From: Owenia fusiformis | Taxonomy: Eukaryota; Annelida; Polychaeta; Sabellida; Oweniidae | NCBI GenBank assembly: GCA_903813345.2 | Contig: CAIIXF020000006.1 | Coordinates: 15,752,348 to 15,816,347, forward strand | Reading direction: 5' to 3' | DNA: 64,000 nt | Shown: positions 39,030 to 51,971 of the stretch, one piece after another | Numbering within the stretch: the first letter of the stretch is position 1 | Layout of the letters: every line of letters starts with the position of its first letter | The notes under the pieces: model-generated | Databases searched by the model: none | What the model was told of the DNA's origin: nothing | The model's input: the letters and a program-made list of their open reading frames with translations, nothing else | Position numbers and translations under genes: made by a program

Positions 39030-41071
39030 GAAGAGATGTTCATCTTAAACTAGAAGCAAAAATATTTGTATAAGGCGGGTACAAGTTGATATAAAATAAT
39101 GAAATGTTCAGACTCACCAAAACTTCAGGATGTGTTCATAAGTAGATCGCGAAATCAATGTCAAGGACGTTTGAGTTCACGAGATCCAAACGAGATATGC
39201 AAATTTTTGAACTTTGACAACACATGACCACTTGATTACCTCTGCCTTCTTCATGAATATTTCCGCTCTATTTACTATAAATGACGAAAATTAATCGGGA
39301 TAATGATAATAAATGACTAGATCTAATAAATTCACGCACAAATGGAATTTATCAATACGCTTCCGTAATGTTACTCCGTCCGCTCCACGTGTTATTTGTT
39401 TACAAATAGACTGACGTCACTGGCTAAATCTTGTTTATCGTGAGAATTGGCATTGCCAAAATGGCTTGACCTAATCAATGGCTTCGCTACAAGAAGCGTC
39501 TATACATTTTATGAATATCTTCAGTAAGAGGACAATATACGAAAAAATAATACTGTAAGTTCTTTATAAGGTAATCATTTTATCATTAAACAAACTTATT
39601 TGTAACATTTATACAACACCACATTTTACAATAGGTGACTTACAGTCTGAATTTATTCAGACGAAGGATACAGTCTAGGGGCATTCCCGGGAACAAACCC
39701 TTGACATCAGGTGAAAAACTGAGGCATTGTTAGACCCTTTACAATGTATATCACCATATCAATAAAATGATGTGATTTGAAGTTTCAATGAAGAAATCAT
39801 TTTTAAAAAAGAATTATTGAAGATAGTCTGACAAAGCCCCGATAGTGATCTGCGGTATTGTTAGAAGTACCAATCAGTCTGGCCTAATGCCGGCACTAAA
39901 GTTCTGATGCTCAGTACAGGAATATATAGATTCAATTAAACTTACCAGAAATCGCAAAATTAAGTGCTTTAACATCAATAAAAAAAATGAAGAAAAGTCA
40001 CCTATTCACATTGGAAATATTTTCGTCTTGGTGTCCTCTTTGAAGAGTTAGGGCGCCTGGCGAGTGGAACAACTGGTCAAAAAATGAAAATATTTTTAGT
40101 TTTTTTTCTTTTGAGAAATGATTATGTTAAATCTGGCTGTAGATGTCTTAATTCAATGTAGGAATTATCAATAATCAGGTAAGGCATTGATAAATCATGG
40201 CTATAAATGTGTTTGTATGAAAGGGACAAAATTCACCATCAGTGACTTTTGCAAAGTCTACACTTAGTCACAGAAATGTACGAATTCACACTATTTGGTA
40301 ATGGTAAGGTATTGAATACAGGCACCAGTTTTCACTACCATTTGGAACTGAGAATACCCCTATGTACTCTACAGGTGAGACTCTAAGGACGTCATATTAT
40401 TGGTTAATTTGGACATACTGAGTAACTTCATCACCTTGTTCATCTGACTATGATTTCTGATCTATATTTATGGAGATCTCACCATTTGTGGAATTCTTCC
40501 CTTTGCACAAAAAGCTATTCCCAGAACATTTATTACTTGAAAAATCTCAGGCTTATGAATTTTTGTTAGGGCTACCTATGGTCTATCTGGTTAATGAACC
40601 TGAGATAAGGTTACAAGGTACTTTAGCCAATATTTCTGATTACTCTTCATAAAACCTCACAAGATAACATAAGTTAAACCATACTGTGCTTAATGATTTG
40701 GTCAATAATCAATAGAAAAACTTTCCAGGTTATTGCATCTGGCTGCCTCTTGAGCTATTGTGGCTCTTTATCAGTTTATCAGTAAAATTCAAAGGTGTGA
40801 TGAATATCAGAATGTTTAATACTGTGTTATCCAAATTTGTATCATTGGATCAAAGATTGTTGGATGATGTAATTTTGTGTTAAAGCTTGTATGTAGTACT
40901 TAGTATAACATTATATAGAGTAAAATCTTTGTACTGCCATGTAATATATATGTATGTATCTATACATGTACAGTGTATATCAAAGCATATACATGTACAC
41001 TCCCTTGACAAAATTATATTCTGTAAACAATTAATTTAGGTTATTTGATTTGTTTTGTTAAACTTACTTTA
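39030..41071. other. Non-coding stretch, nothing recognised
   Basis: AT-rich. Only a second CRE (39412-39419) and a short 'GCTTCGCTACAAGAAGC' hairpin near 39482 stand out. Small open frames have no recognisable content. Confidence 0.5.
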
Positions 41072-41175
41072 AGACTGTGTACCCCCCCCCCACCCCTTGT
41101 GTACTTCACCTTCAACAATATGTGTTTGGAAGGTGAAGTTCACAGGGGGGGGGGGGGTGGTCGAGTACATAGTCT
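41072..41175. repeat. 104-bp hairpin element with C/G runs
   Basis: 'AGACTGTGTACCCCCCCC' opposes 'GGGGGTGGTCGAGTACAT' plus 'AGTCT', and 'AAGTTCACCTTC'-like arms pair around a small loop near 41125 ('ACTTCACCTTC' / 'GAAGGTGAAGT'). A tiny MITE. Confidence 0.75.
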
Positions 41176-41847
41176 TGAGACCAGACTATAGTAGATGGGG
41201 TGGTCAGATACAATTATAAGAAAATTCTGTCTCTACATCAATTCTTTACAAAAACTATGAGAAATTGAGATGGTCCCTCACTAAATTGCAGACACACTAA
41301 TGTAAATGGGAAACAACATCTAAGTATGAATTGCTAAGTAGTGTCTGAGTAGATTTCTATGTTGGAATAATTCTCACAATTAAACTGGTTCCTAGTACAG
41401 AATCTTGGATATTTGAGAGCCAATCCACGGCCATACTGTATTACTATAAAGATGAGATAATGGTTTGTAATTTAAGAGTAATAATATTTAGAGATGAGAA
41501 ATACAAATTACAATGAAAATTGGAATAATATATTTAGCCTGATTATTTGCTTCTTCAGATTAGCTGTCATAAAAGCAATTTGAATCTTGAATGGCAAAAG
41601 TGGGGTTTACATAAAACTTGTTTTACATGATACTTGTTTAAAAATAACTGTTTGAATCTCTTATTGCTTTTTTGTGATACTGAAATGCATTTTTGCTTTT
41701 TTGTGATTCTGAAATACATATCTGTTCAACAATTATTCAATTGAACTTAAAATGGTAGAATGTATAAGTGAACAGTACATGTATGAAAATATACAATTAT
41801 TTTAATGGTATTTGATATTGAATACTGGTAAATGGCAGACAGATAAG

Positions 41848-42346
41848 CAGGCCTGTCAACTTGGGAACACCTAACATGAGTGACTTGGAAATGTTGAACA
41901 CCTCCCCTCAAAATGTGGACACCTTGGTCCAAATCTGAACACCTTGATCCAAATTTTGAACACCTTGGTTTAAATTTTATTACATCTTGCCAAATTTTGA
42001 ACACCTCAAATTTTTCGCGCTCGCTACGCTCGCGTTTCAAACATCCATCAGCGGGGGGGGGGGGGGGGGTGTAGGTACGAAAAATTTCGAACGGAATCCG
42101 TGACATATACGTAATTCGCGTGAAAAGTCCGAACGAAATGCGTACATTTTTTCCGGCGTTCGTACTTTTGCTGTGTACACGATCTTTTTTAGAAAATTTT
42201 CTACAGAAATATTTTTGCTTGACATTTACCAGGTAAAATGCGTATTTGCGTGACATTTTCTGTCACGCAAAAATAACTGGCGTGACTTCAAATTCTTCAG
42301 CAAATGCGTGACAAATACGCAAATTGCGGGACAGTTGACAGGCCTG
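41848..42346. mobile_element. 499-bp TIR element CAGGCCTGTCAACT, TSD GATAAG, internal 27-bp repeats
   Basis: Left end 'CAGGCCTGTCAACTTGGG' and right end 'CAGTTGACAGGCCTG' are inverted. GATAAG is repeated exactly at 41842-41847 and 42347-42352. Inside, 'GAACACCTTG...CCAAATTTT' repeats about four times between 41895 and 42010, followed by the palindromic 'GCGCTCGCTACGCTCGCG'. A CAG start fits hAT-like elements, though a 6-bp duplication is unusual. No transposase. Confidence 0.83.
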
Positions 42347-42916
42347 GATAAGATTAATCACAAAATTATAGAACTACATATTACTCATACAATACAATCA
42401 GATGGTTTACGCTTGCTTTATCAAAATGTTAAGCTTGTGATGAATTTGTGAATATCATAACAAGTATTTGTGAATATCATAACAAGTGATAAACATGATA
42501 TAGGTACATGTACATCAACTTACAAACATGTACGTTTGTTTATTTATAAAAAATAATTTAATTCAAAGCATGAAAAGTCAGTATACATAATCTAGTGTAT
42601 AGCGACTTGCATTATTTTTATTTTTTATTGAATGCCCAGTCATTTTATTCTCAAAGGATATGGGTTTTTATTAATGTTTGCTGTTTATTCAAAAATGACT
42701 AAATATTCATATCATTAGTTTTCATGACCAAATAATTTAATGTAGTTTTTATTTAGGGAAGTGTGACTCAAAGGTTCGAATGTATTTGTAAAGGCTTTGG
42801 TTTAAAAGCCACTTTTGGAGGAATGAATAATCATAAAGGCTGGTTTTCCTCTTTGTAATTTGAATTGCCATTATAAGTTACGTGTTAAATATTAATCGTT
42901 GAATTTGTTTTTCCAG

Positions 42917-43302
42917 TGAATTAACCGAACAATGGGACAAGTGAAGTATCATGTTTGAGAATAGCGGATTATCGGCCAACGCTTTGATATTAACAAAGCT
43001 AAAAGAAGAACTCAAGATCTGAGAAATTCTTGCATTTGGCAGAGAAATAACGTATTGCAAGAACATGAAAATAAAACAGTTCTACAGTTAACAAAGGAAG
43101 TTGAATACAATATTAGTATCACTGTCATCTACTGAAGTAGGCGGAAAAAGATACAAAATCATTGAGGAAGTTGTTAAAGTCCGTAAACAAACCTTGTCAG
43201 CATATTTGATGTCACTAACATATTTCGTTTTATAAAAACAATCCTCTAACACAGTGATTCCCTGTCTTGGATTGATGACCAAAATTAGGAGTCTATTTGA
43301 AG
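42917..43302 (+). other. Candidate non-coding exon (386 nt)
   Basis: Acceptor 'TTTGTTTTTCCAG' and donor 'TTTGAAG|GTAAGT' frame a segment without a long frame and with several short upstream-type ATGs. Composition differs from its AT-rich surroundings. It could be the second exon of a + transcript starting near 38.4 kb. A lone pair of strong sites at this spacing can occur by chance. Confidence 0.35.
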
Positions 43303-44741
43303 GTAAGTTACCATAAGTTTTTGAAATTATTTCTTATATTAGGTTTCTACTGATGTAAGAATTTGCTGTATTCTTGGAAATTAAGTAACAAAAATGATGT
43401 CTTTTTACAATTTTATCTCCTTCCAATCCAAGATGACGGCACTGAGTTTGACGTATCATAACTTTGATATTCAATTCAATCATAACCTTTTCAGAGATAT
43501 TCACTATACATTCATTAAAGTTCACCACGCCTCTATTATTTTGCCTCTACTTTCAGTATTAGATATCTATAGGATATCCTATGATTTTGAGAGATATCAA
43601 CTCGTGGATAAAAATGATATCACGAAAAAATCATAGGATGTTCTATTTATCCCATAGTTCACCTAACCATAGACGTACATGTAGTTGGTATACGTCCATG
43701 ACCTAACAAAGCATTCCAAAACAACATTTGAAGTTTTATTTTGTCATTTGAATTGTATAGCCAAACATTAATCATTTCCATAGTTTAGTTGTGACATCAT
43801 GAAATCACCATGTAAGCTCATGTAACAATGTATGTCACCTTGGCGGGAGTTTTCAAATCCGTGGAAAAAATGATATCTGTGAAATATTCTCCGTATTCCC
43901 CAGATATCGCTTTTTTCCACGCATTTGTATTTAGCCATAACATTTAGTATGATTTGAGTCTGTCTGCTTGGGTATATCAGAATGCAAGAGCTCATAATGG
44001 TTTATATTACATTGAAAAGGCTAATGGAGTTCTAATAATGTCTATAAAAAGCTTTGATATGAAAGAGGTAATTATAGGTGAGGTAACTTAACGAGCAACT
44101 GTATTGAATGGTGCTACAGGTGTAATGCTTTGCATACAGGTACTTTCTCATAGCACTAAATGATACAAACTTGAGAAGTAAGGATCTACAGGTTTTTTTA
44201 TATATCAGATTTATAGATTTTTATAATTTACAAGAGAATGACCTGTATACATACTTTTGGTCTGCCAGTGTATTCTTGCATTGTAATAATGGAGTTAGTC
44301 ATATAAGTAAATCATATTGATCCATAAAGATATGAATTCTCAAATACAGTGTTTATTAGATGATTCATATACCTTTATGAGAGCATATATGCAGGTAAAT
44401 TATCAATTAATTATGAACATTGTGAGTTATTTTCATGTTAGTATCCTGGTAGGTTGTTCTCTTAAGTATATCAACTGCAACATTTTGATTCACAAGGTTT
44501 CAGTTCCTCCAACCACCTTGGAAGTCGAAGATGAGCTGCAAGGTAATGACATTATTTCGGAATGTTGCCAATGTAACTATTGACATTTCGAGTTGCCATG
44601 GGTATCTTTTTTTCTTATTTTGTTGGTTAAATGTTTCTAAGGAAATTAACTTCAGTTCCTGATTCTACATCAGTTCAGGTCAGTTCAATGATCTTTTCAT
44701 AATTTTTTGATATGAGTATTTAAACCGTGTGAAAATAAATA
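43303..44741. other. Non-coding; paired hairpin-like repeats
   Basis: Two stretches hold small inverted pairs around 'GATATC': 43555-43635 ('ATCCTATGATTTT' / 'AAAAATCATAGGAT') and 43855-43925 ('GTGGAAAAAATGATATCTG' / 'CAGATATCGCTTTTTTCCAC'). They may be relatives of one element. A 'GGTTTCAG' plus short acidic peptide frame near 44502-44541 is too small to call an exon. Confidence 0.45.
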
Positions 44742-44928
44742 TAGGTTATTTACTGGGAGGGATTGAATATGGGTTTTATTCCGAGGGACAATATGATATT
44801 GACCGAAGGGTAACATGATATTGACCGAGGGAGCGCAGCGACCGAGTGTCAATATCATATTTACCAAGGTCAATATCATATTTTCCAAGGAATGAAACCC
44901 ATATTCAATCCCGGCCAGAAATAACCTA
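44742..44928. mobile_element. 187-bp MITE, TIR TAGGTTATT
   Basis: 'TAGGTTATTTACTGGGAGGG' with 'ATTGAATATGGGTTT' on the left opposes 'AAACCCATATTCAATCCCGG' with 'AATAACCTA' on the right. Inside are repeated 'CAATATGATATTGACCGA' blocks around 'GAGCGCAGCGACCGAG'. The ends may include a TA target site. Very regular and likely young. Confidence 0.85.
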
Positions 44929-45026
44929 TTTATTCCATAATACATTCCTCTAGAATGTTACATTTTGAAAATGCTTTTATCAATTAGCTAAAGTTAAAAA
45001 TAACAGGAAAACCAAAAATAGGTTAG

Positions 45027-45150
45027 TACGTTCCAATACGATTTTTTCCCGGGGACAATACGTTTTTTTCATGTGATACGCTCCAATACGATTTTTTTCC
45101 CGGGGACAATACGATTTTTTCATGTAATACGATTCAATATGATTTTTATT
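45027..45150. repeat. Tandem 50-bp repeat, about 2.5 copies
   Basis: 'TCCAATACGATTTTTTCCCG' begins at 45032 and recurs at 45082 with a third partial copy at about 45132. Each unit has 'CCCGGGGACAATACG' and 'TTTTTTCATGT'. It lies about 100 bp after the MITE at 44742-44928 and shares its 'GGGACAAT' wording. Confidence 0.85.
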
Positions 45151-45371
45151 CCTTCATATTTCCCTGGGAAAACAGTAGTATTATGGAATAACTAGTTTTA
45201 CCGACCACACATCCCATATTATTTTTCTATAAAACTATAACAGTTCCTAAAAAGATCTCTAGGCTTACCCTAATTTTACAATTCACATTTTACAAATGTA
45301 AGCTTTAGGTAAAGTAAATATAGGAAGGGACCAGAGACTCGATGCAAGACTCACAATTATTCGATATCTTA

Positions 45372-45482
45372 TAGTCTAGCTAGACGCCTCTGTAACACCT
45401 CTTTCCCCAACTACTTGATACTTGACTACACTTCTCACACTCACGGTGTGGGTAGGGCTCACAAGGGCTTGCAGCCAGACTA
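45372..45482. mobile_element. Short TIR element TAGTCTAGCTAGAC, copy 1
   Basis: 'TAGTCTAGCTAGAC' opposes 'GCAGCCAGACTA'; the interior 'ACTTGACTACACTTCTCACA' is shared with 60021-60136. Confidence 0.6.
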
Positions 45483-48400
45483 AATATCTCTTTATATGAA
45501 CTTTTTAAAAATGTTGATTGTGTGTAGATATATTTGAACTAGGTACATAATTTTTAAAACTCGCGTCTGATTACCTCAATGTTTGTATGACCCGAGTGAA
45601 AGTCTGTTGAATGACACACTTCAGAATCAGAAACTTTTATCACATTCAGTTCAACTTGATAAATATTTGAAAGGCTCATTCATTTTCCCATATTCTAAAA
45701 ATTCCACACATATTTCAAATGATTTGAGAGTTCATGTGCAATAAGCACATCTCTGAACTAAGCAACTGCAAGCATAATTGTTAAAACAACTTTGCCCCAT
45801 CTACTTCACAAGTCAACAATTTGCAGTATTGTACTAAAGCGATGTTGAGAGTACACGTCTTCTTGACTGCTACACTAAATAGATAACAAATTACACTATT
45901 GATTCCTGTAAAGGAAGATACTTTGCTTGTTTTGCTTATCCAGCTGTCATTTTCTGGAAATTCATTAAGAAAAATAGGATACCAAAAAGTGTTTCCAATT
46001 ATTTGCTAGGCCTGCTATCAATCGTGTTGATCTCTGTGCTGTCATGTCTTTCATGTTGTTTGCTATTCCAGCCAATTGCTAAATGGCTGTCAGGTCTTGT
46101 AGAACTTTGACTGATGGGATACCATGTCATGTTTTCAAAGGCCTGAAGTACTCAGTTCCTTGAGGATCTACATTACTACACTAGAGGAGAATACATAACA
46201 GAATACAAAATACAGAAAACCTAACTGTGAAAAAGTGTTAATCAGTATCTATTGTTGACTTTACAACAACATGTCATGTTTCCCTCACATACCAGAGGCG
46301 TCTAATGATCCCAGGCATACCTTTATCAACACTAGGTCAGACATTCTTTTATCTTTTTTTTCATAGCACCAATAACTTCTCACCCTATCATTTTTGAGGT
46401 CAAAAAAGATGCAGAGTAAAATTTTAAAATAAATCATTTTCAAAAATGCTATGAGAAAGGCTTAATGTGAATAAAGACTAATATATTTGATCAAGATCTA
46501 AATTACAGAAATGTCTACATTTATTAGAAATCAAAATCAAAATCTTAGAAAATTCTTAGAAAAAGACAAGGCATGGAATGTAGTTAGCAAAATGATACCT
46601 GGACAATCTGTCATCAAAGAACCTCACCTGTTTTTTATGGTGCCATATATTCTGTGAGAATCCTTGAATTCTCCTGTTTATGGTCAGTTGTTCTATGGAA
46701 ATGGTTTATGTCTACTGGCTGCTATTTAGATAGGCCTTGCAAAGGGTGGGCCAAAAATGTTATCATTTATTAATATGTAGATATATGAGTTGTAATATTT
46801 TTTGGCCTACCTTGTATAACAACTTTTGGACCTGTTTGTGTTGATGTAGGTCTAATCCAAAGTTTATTTTGTTCAAGACGAGAGTACATTTGTGGCAGTA
46901 CATGAATCATGTGGAATTTCAAAGAATATGCATCATTTCACATTTTTTAACAACTTTATTTCAGTTGAACTGTAACTGTTAAAGCTCAAGATTATCTTCA
47001 TGCCTGAGTCTTCCAAGTGAGGTATTATTTATGTCTTGTCAAAAATTATCTGCTCCTCTGTGTGTTACTGACAATGTAAGAGGTTGTTTAGACCTGTCCT
47101 ATTTTCCTTTTGAGGCTTTGAATACTCTGAGATTTTTTTTCGTTTTGATCAACATCAGCAAAGCTATTACGTTGCAACTTGCAATGAGACCATGCTATTT
47201 CCCAAATAGTTAATGACAGTTTAAGGCATTGAAGTGTACATGTGTGTACAAAAGTAAGGAGGGAAGTACATTTACAGGAAAATGTTTAATGGTCATGGTA
47301 TGATTTAGTTCAAGAATTCACTCAAGTTCTAAGGGGACTTATTATCTGACAGGAGAATCCTTCCTGGATTGTATCTATTGAAGTGGATGGTTCAGGTTGA
47401 ATGTATCATTTTACAACTTTATGCTCATCACTTGCTTTGCAGACTGTTGCTTCTTTGTAGAAGAGGGTGAGTTTTTGAAAATAGAGTTCCTTTTGACAGT
47501 TTTCAAATGATGCCAACTTTCTTATCAAAAGGAAATGTTGGTCACTTAAAATAGGCCCAATATTTCAAAACACTAGTATTGTATATTTTTCTGCACCCAT
47601 TTAATAGGCATCGTTGGTTCCCACGCTCAATCACTACATTCTATTGAGGACAGGTCCAAAGCTTCATGAAGCAAGATGTTAAATGGGTGAGATGCTTTGC
47701 TTGTCCAGTAGTAGAGGCACTGGTACTGTAATATGTACATATAAGAAAGAACAAATAATGTTTTATAATGGCTGCATTATACTGCCTTGAAATGCTATAC
47801 TTACATTTTATGAGCTGGCTTTATGAGGTTTCTGAAGAAGAGTTAAGATTATTTTCATGGGCAAGAAGATAAATATCGTATTTTATGGCTCTTGGCCTTC
47901 TGCTTTTCTGTTCTATCATTACTTGTAATTTGCATGTCATTATTCAGCTATTCTGCAAATGAGAGTTTATAGCATTGGGCAAAATGTATAGTGACACCCT
48001 GGGAATTATTGGATGTGCTCAAGGAATAATCTGATATGAATTTATGTTTAGGAAAGGACATTATGGTGAATAGACCAAGAGCCCCATCTCCATATCTCTC
48101 TTAAGGTTATTTTTAGTTAAAAGTAATATTCAGCAAATTTCGTAATTACACTAAATTGTTATGGCAAATTCTTAAATGTTCAACAAAGTTTTTGGTGTCA
48201 GTTCTTTCCCTCTAAAAATTGAAATGTTTGTTCTGTATTCTCAAATCCTTCAAAACTTGATGAGTATATCTCAGATTGGATCAAATAAGATATGGCTATC
48301 ATAAGTTACTCAGTGTCCTACTTTTTCATTATGCGCACTGTATGACATTGTATGTATATGATTTCATTATGCGAACTGTATGACATTGTATGTATATGAG

Positions 48401-49113
48401 ACTATCAGTACATACAATACTTGATTCATGATCTCAAAACATAACATTTAGTAATATTTCTTTTGGAATTATCAAAAGGTCATTCTCAATGAAAACTTTA
48501 AACCACATAAGATCAACATTATTTCTGGTACCTTTAAGACATTGTGCAGTATTATGTGAGGATTTAATAATGTATTGTTCAAGCCTTAACAAACTTTCAA
48601 TTTGAGAAAACATTTTCCTGTGAAAAAAGCTAAGTTCTGTCTAATACCTCAGTCACATTTGCTCTAAGAGATTATCGACACCCATTGTCGGATTTTTAGA
48701 TGTCGTATGTTGGCCAGGAGATTTTTATGGCAGAGATAAAATAGTTGGTGCAAGATTCAGGAAAAATTCATTTCTTGATGTGGATAACATTGAATGAATT
48801 CATGAATCATCAATATGATAAATGGCCCCCAAGTTAACCTGAACTTTGAGAAGATGTACAGCTTATTTGGAATTTGAACAACATTTTTATCAGAATGTAT
48901 GTCATAAAAAACATAATGACCCGATAGGGAATTATACCTTGGAATAGCTGATAACATGTTGTCATAACTACTCAAGGTATTATTTCCGAGGACACAATAA
49001 TTGAAAGTGAAACTCTTCCCATTTATTGCCAAATAATGTGGAATTATGTAATGCAGAATGACATAAAACTGAGAGGACAAATAATTTGTAATAACATACT
49101 TGTCATAACTACT
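45483..49113. other. Non-coding stretch
   Basis: AT-rich, intron- or intergenic-like, without recognisable exon or element. 'TATGACATTGTATGTATATGA' (shortened) is duplicated in tandem near 48342-48400. 'TTGTCATAACTACT' at about 48959 belongs to the repeats around 49122-49310. Confidence 0.5.
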
Positions 49114-49121
49114 CATGTTGT

Positions 49122-49310
49122 CCAAGGAGGATTGGCTCCCAGAATGCAACACCGATATTCTGCAAAACAATCACCTAGCGATAGCTTTGTTGGAGAGTAT
49201 CGGGTCATTCTCCATGCAGTCGTACAAATTATACAGACACGAATAGCAAATGACGCATGCGTGGAGATTAAAGAATATCGAGTTGGAACCCTGGCTTCCA
49301 ATCCTCCTTG
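49122..49310. mobile_element. 189-bp MITE, TIR CCAAGGAGGATTGG, 8-bp TSD CATGTTGT
   Basis: 'CCAAGGAGGATTGGCTCCC' opposes 'TTCCAATCCTCCTTG'; inverted similarity runs about 31 bp further ('CACCGATATTCT' / 'AGAATATCGAGT'). CATGTTGT is repeated exactly at 49114-49121 and 49311-49318. It inserted into a local 'TTGTCATAACTAC' repeat (copies near 48959, 49100, 49316 and 49337). Frames on both strands here are repeat by-products. Confidence 0.86.
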
Positions 49311-49339
49311 CATGTTGTCATAACTACCCAATCTATGTT

Positions 49340-51685
49340 GTCATAACTACCCATGCTATCTTCATTTCCCCTGCTGTCAATTCAAATGTTCAAAAGAGCT
49401 TGATTATGCAAGACTCTGAAGATGAAGGAGATGATCCATATGAAAATCAGGAAAAATGTTGATATTTTGACCATTTTGCATATTTCTTAGTCATAATTTT
49501 TAATAAGTAGAACATTATAAGGCAGATGAGAGTAAAAATCTTGTGGAACACTGAGAATTGTGTTATAAATACCCTTTTTGGACTTTCAAGGTGGTTAGAT
49601 CAGCTGAAACCTTGTGAATCAAACCTTGTCAAAAATAACTTCATGTATGCCTTTTATATCAGGAAACCTGAAATAGGAAGCTCAGATTAATGATAACAGT
49701 GAAAAAATCTTGGTGTACTGGGCTCATTTTTATGTTGATAAGTGAGATGCCAAGGGAACAGGTGATGTTGACCCTTAAATGATTAAAATACTATTTTGTA
49801 GCATTTGTGCATTCTTGTGGTGGCATCTGTCATCAATGACTATATACCATAATGACCATTTCCTAGTTCTGACATTTTTGTAGGAGATCATGTTCTCGGT
49901 AAAAATTGATATCATGGGTAGTGTCCATGCCTTGATCATACCATCAGCCCCCCTCACAAATTCTTGATACCATGAGTAGTTCAAGATAATCGGTAATCTT
50001 GTGAATATTTTCTGTGTTGCCTTTATTTAGATACTAGTAGGCGAAAATGGATAGCCATGCTAGGTTTTAAGAAGTTCTCATCGTGTGCAACAAAATTAAA
50101 ATCCATAAAATGGAACATTTCCAAAATTTAGTTTGAGCCTTGTTTCTTGTTTCATAATATATTGGACTTACTCCCAAAAGCCTTTGTACCATATACATTA
50201 TAAAACACAGAGCTAATATATATTTACACAATATACTTTGTAGTAATTGTATTGTTAGGATTTTATTTACTATTTTGGCAAATGTGTAAGTAGCATTTTA
50301 ATGGTTGTAATATTTCTGGCTTACATGTGAGGATGAATCAGGTAAATAGTTTAGATAGATATATCATAAATACAGTACTCTCATTTAAGTCCCCAGGTTG
50401 ATGAGAATATCAATCTGACTCTCGGAAAAATCATAGATTGGGAGCTCCATCTTAACATGTTATTCAAAATGTTGTTCTTATTTTGTAAAAGAGTATCATG
50501 TTGTTGTGATGACAAATGTAGTTACGGTAAGAAAATGCTCGTGGTTAAAGATATAAACGTCTGAAATCTCTATAGATACCCAAAGTAGTTCTTTTGGCCC
50601 AATTACTGCTAAGTATACCTCATCCTTAGAGTACTTGAACAGGGAAGAAGATGAATGTATCTCTGAAGAGATAACCAGGGCACTAGTGAACACTTTACAA
50701 TTGTTTATGTAACATTTACAACCTAGAGGGATCTTATAGAAAGGTATGGTATACTACTTGATGCTAACTAGGTGCAGATATAGTGGTAATGGACCAGTCT
50801 TGTAGTTTCTGTACCATGTACTGTTAAACTTGTGTGAGCAGGTTGCTTTTGGTACCTTTAAAAAGTGTACCACTAGAGTTGTTCTATTTACAGATGATCA
50901 ACAGGAAGTCCATAGGTCCCAGGATTTTGAAAATGGTCCACCTTGGCCATGTGTTCCATTTACAGATGTTTGGTATACTGGAGTGAACCTAGATAGAAAA
51001 AACTGTGGAAAGTCATTGTTCTTTTGTCCCAATGGAATCACCATAAGTAAACAATGTCCTCATGTTAATAATTTGTCTAAATTACTTATTTTGACATTGA
51101 AGGTTATCCATGTCTCTATATGATACATACACATTATCTTTCATCTTCATGCCAATATCCAACTCATTGTTCTTCTCATCCTCATGTTTGGTCACTTTTT
51201 GGAAAAACCAATAAGAAACATTCTCTTTCATGTTAGATCTTCAAAGCTCTCTAAATTCTTATCATTGACACTTGGGACATGTTTGTCAGATGGGGTAGAA
51301 CTGTCCAGAAAATCACAAGAATGAAGAAAAAAAGATGCTCTATGCTCTCGAGTACATATTTGACAATCATGCCATTTTGCATGTATAATTTTGATATTTG
51401 ACCATTATATCAAGGCATTGTTAGATTAACTAAAGGTGGATATAGGTTTTTATAATGCAGCAAAGTATAGATGGAAGGAGGATTGAAAATCAAATGCAGG
51501 AAAGGCATTTGACATATTGGATATTTGGTCAGCCAGTAATATATGACATGTCTGTCAAACCACTTGCCAGTAAGAGTTTTTTTTCGATTGATTTGATTCT
51601 TCAAATCTTTGTATGAGGTCTACAGAAGATGAACAATATTTTACTGTGAAATCCAGGAGATGAAACTGTTGAGAAGGATACAAAG
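49340..51685. other. Non-coding stretch
   Basis: No element or gene supported. A short acidic frame ending near 49462 ('QDSEDEGDDPYENQ') looks coding-like but has no clear acceptor or continuation. Confidence 0.45.
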
Positions 51686-51966
51686 TCATGGTGGATCCAG
51701 GGGGGCCCATGGGACCTGCCCCCCCCCCTTTTTGTGGGCCAAGAAAATTTTTCTAGGTCCTCAAAAAGTTTTTGGTCCAAATGTTTTGTAGGGCCTCAAA
51801 AAATGGGCCTTTTTTGGCATAATTTGCCTTTTTAAGGTCAAATTATCAAAAAATGGGGCATAATTTTCAAAATTTTAAGGGCCCAACATTTTTTCCGTGC
51901 AAGCAAGGAAATGTTTTCCTAACTGGAAATTTGGGCTTCCCTCGTTAGCTTCTGGATCTGCCAGTG
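51686..51966. mobile_element. hAT-like MITE, GGATCCAG ends, TSD CAAAG
   Basis: Left 'TCATGGTGGATCCAGGGGGG' and right 'CTTCTGGATCTGCCAGTG' correspond to the common hAT-type end CAGTGGCGGATCCAG. CAAAG flanks it at 51681-51685 and 51967-51971. The interior is repetitive ('CCTCAAAAA', 'GGGCC'), with no frame. Confidence 0.8.
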
Positions 51967-51971
51967 CAAAG

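Noticed and set aside
44502-44541. Micro-exon-like segment reading VPPTTLEVEDELQ
   Set aside because: AG and GT are present but a 40-nt exon with no partner exon in phase cannot be supported.
49250-49462. Frame ending in an acidic peptide
   Set aside because: The first part is the end of a MITE and the acidic tail lacks a convincing acceptor; not enough for a gene.
50830-51123. 97-codon plus frame
   Set aside because: No recognised domain, no splice context, composition like its surroundings.
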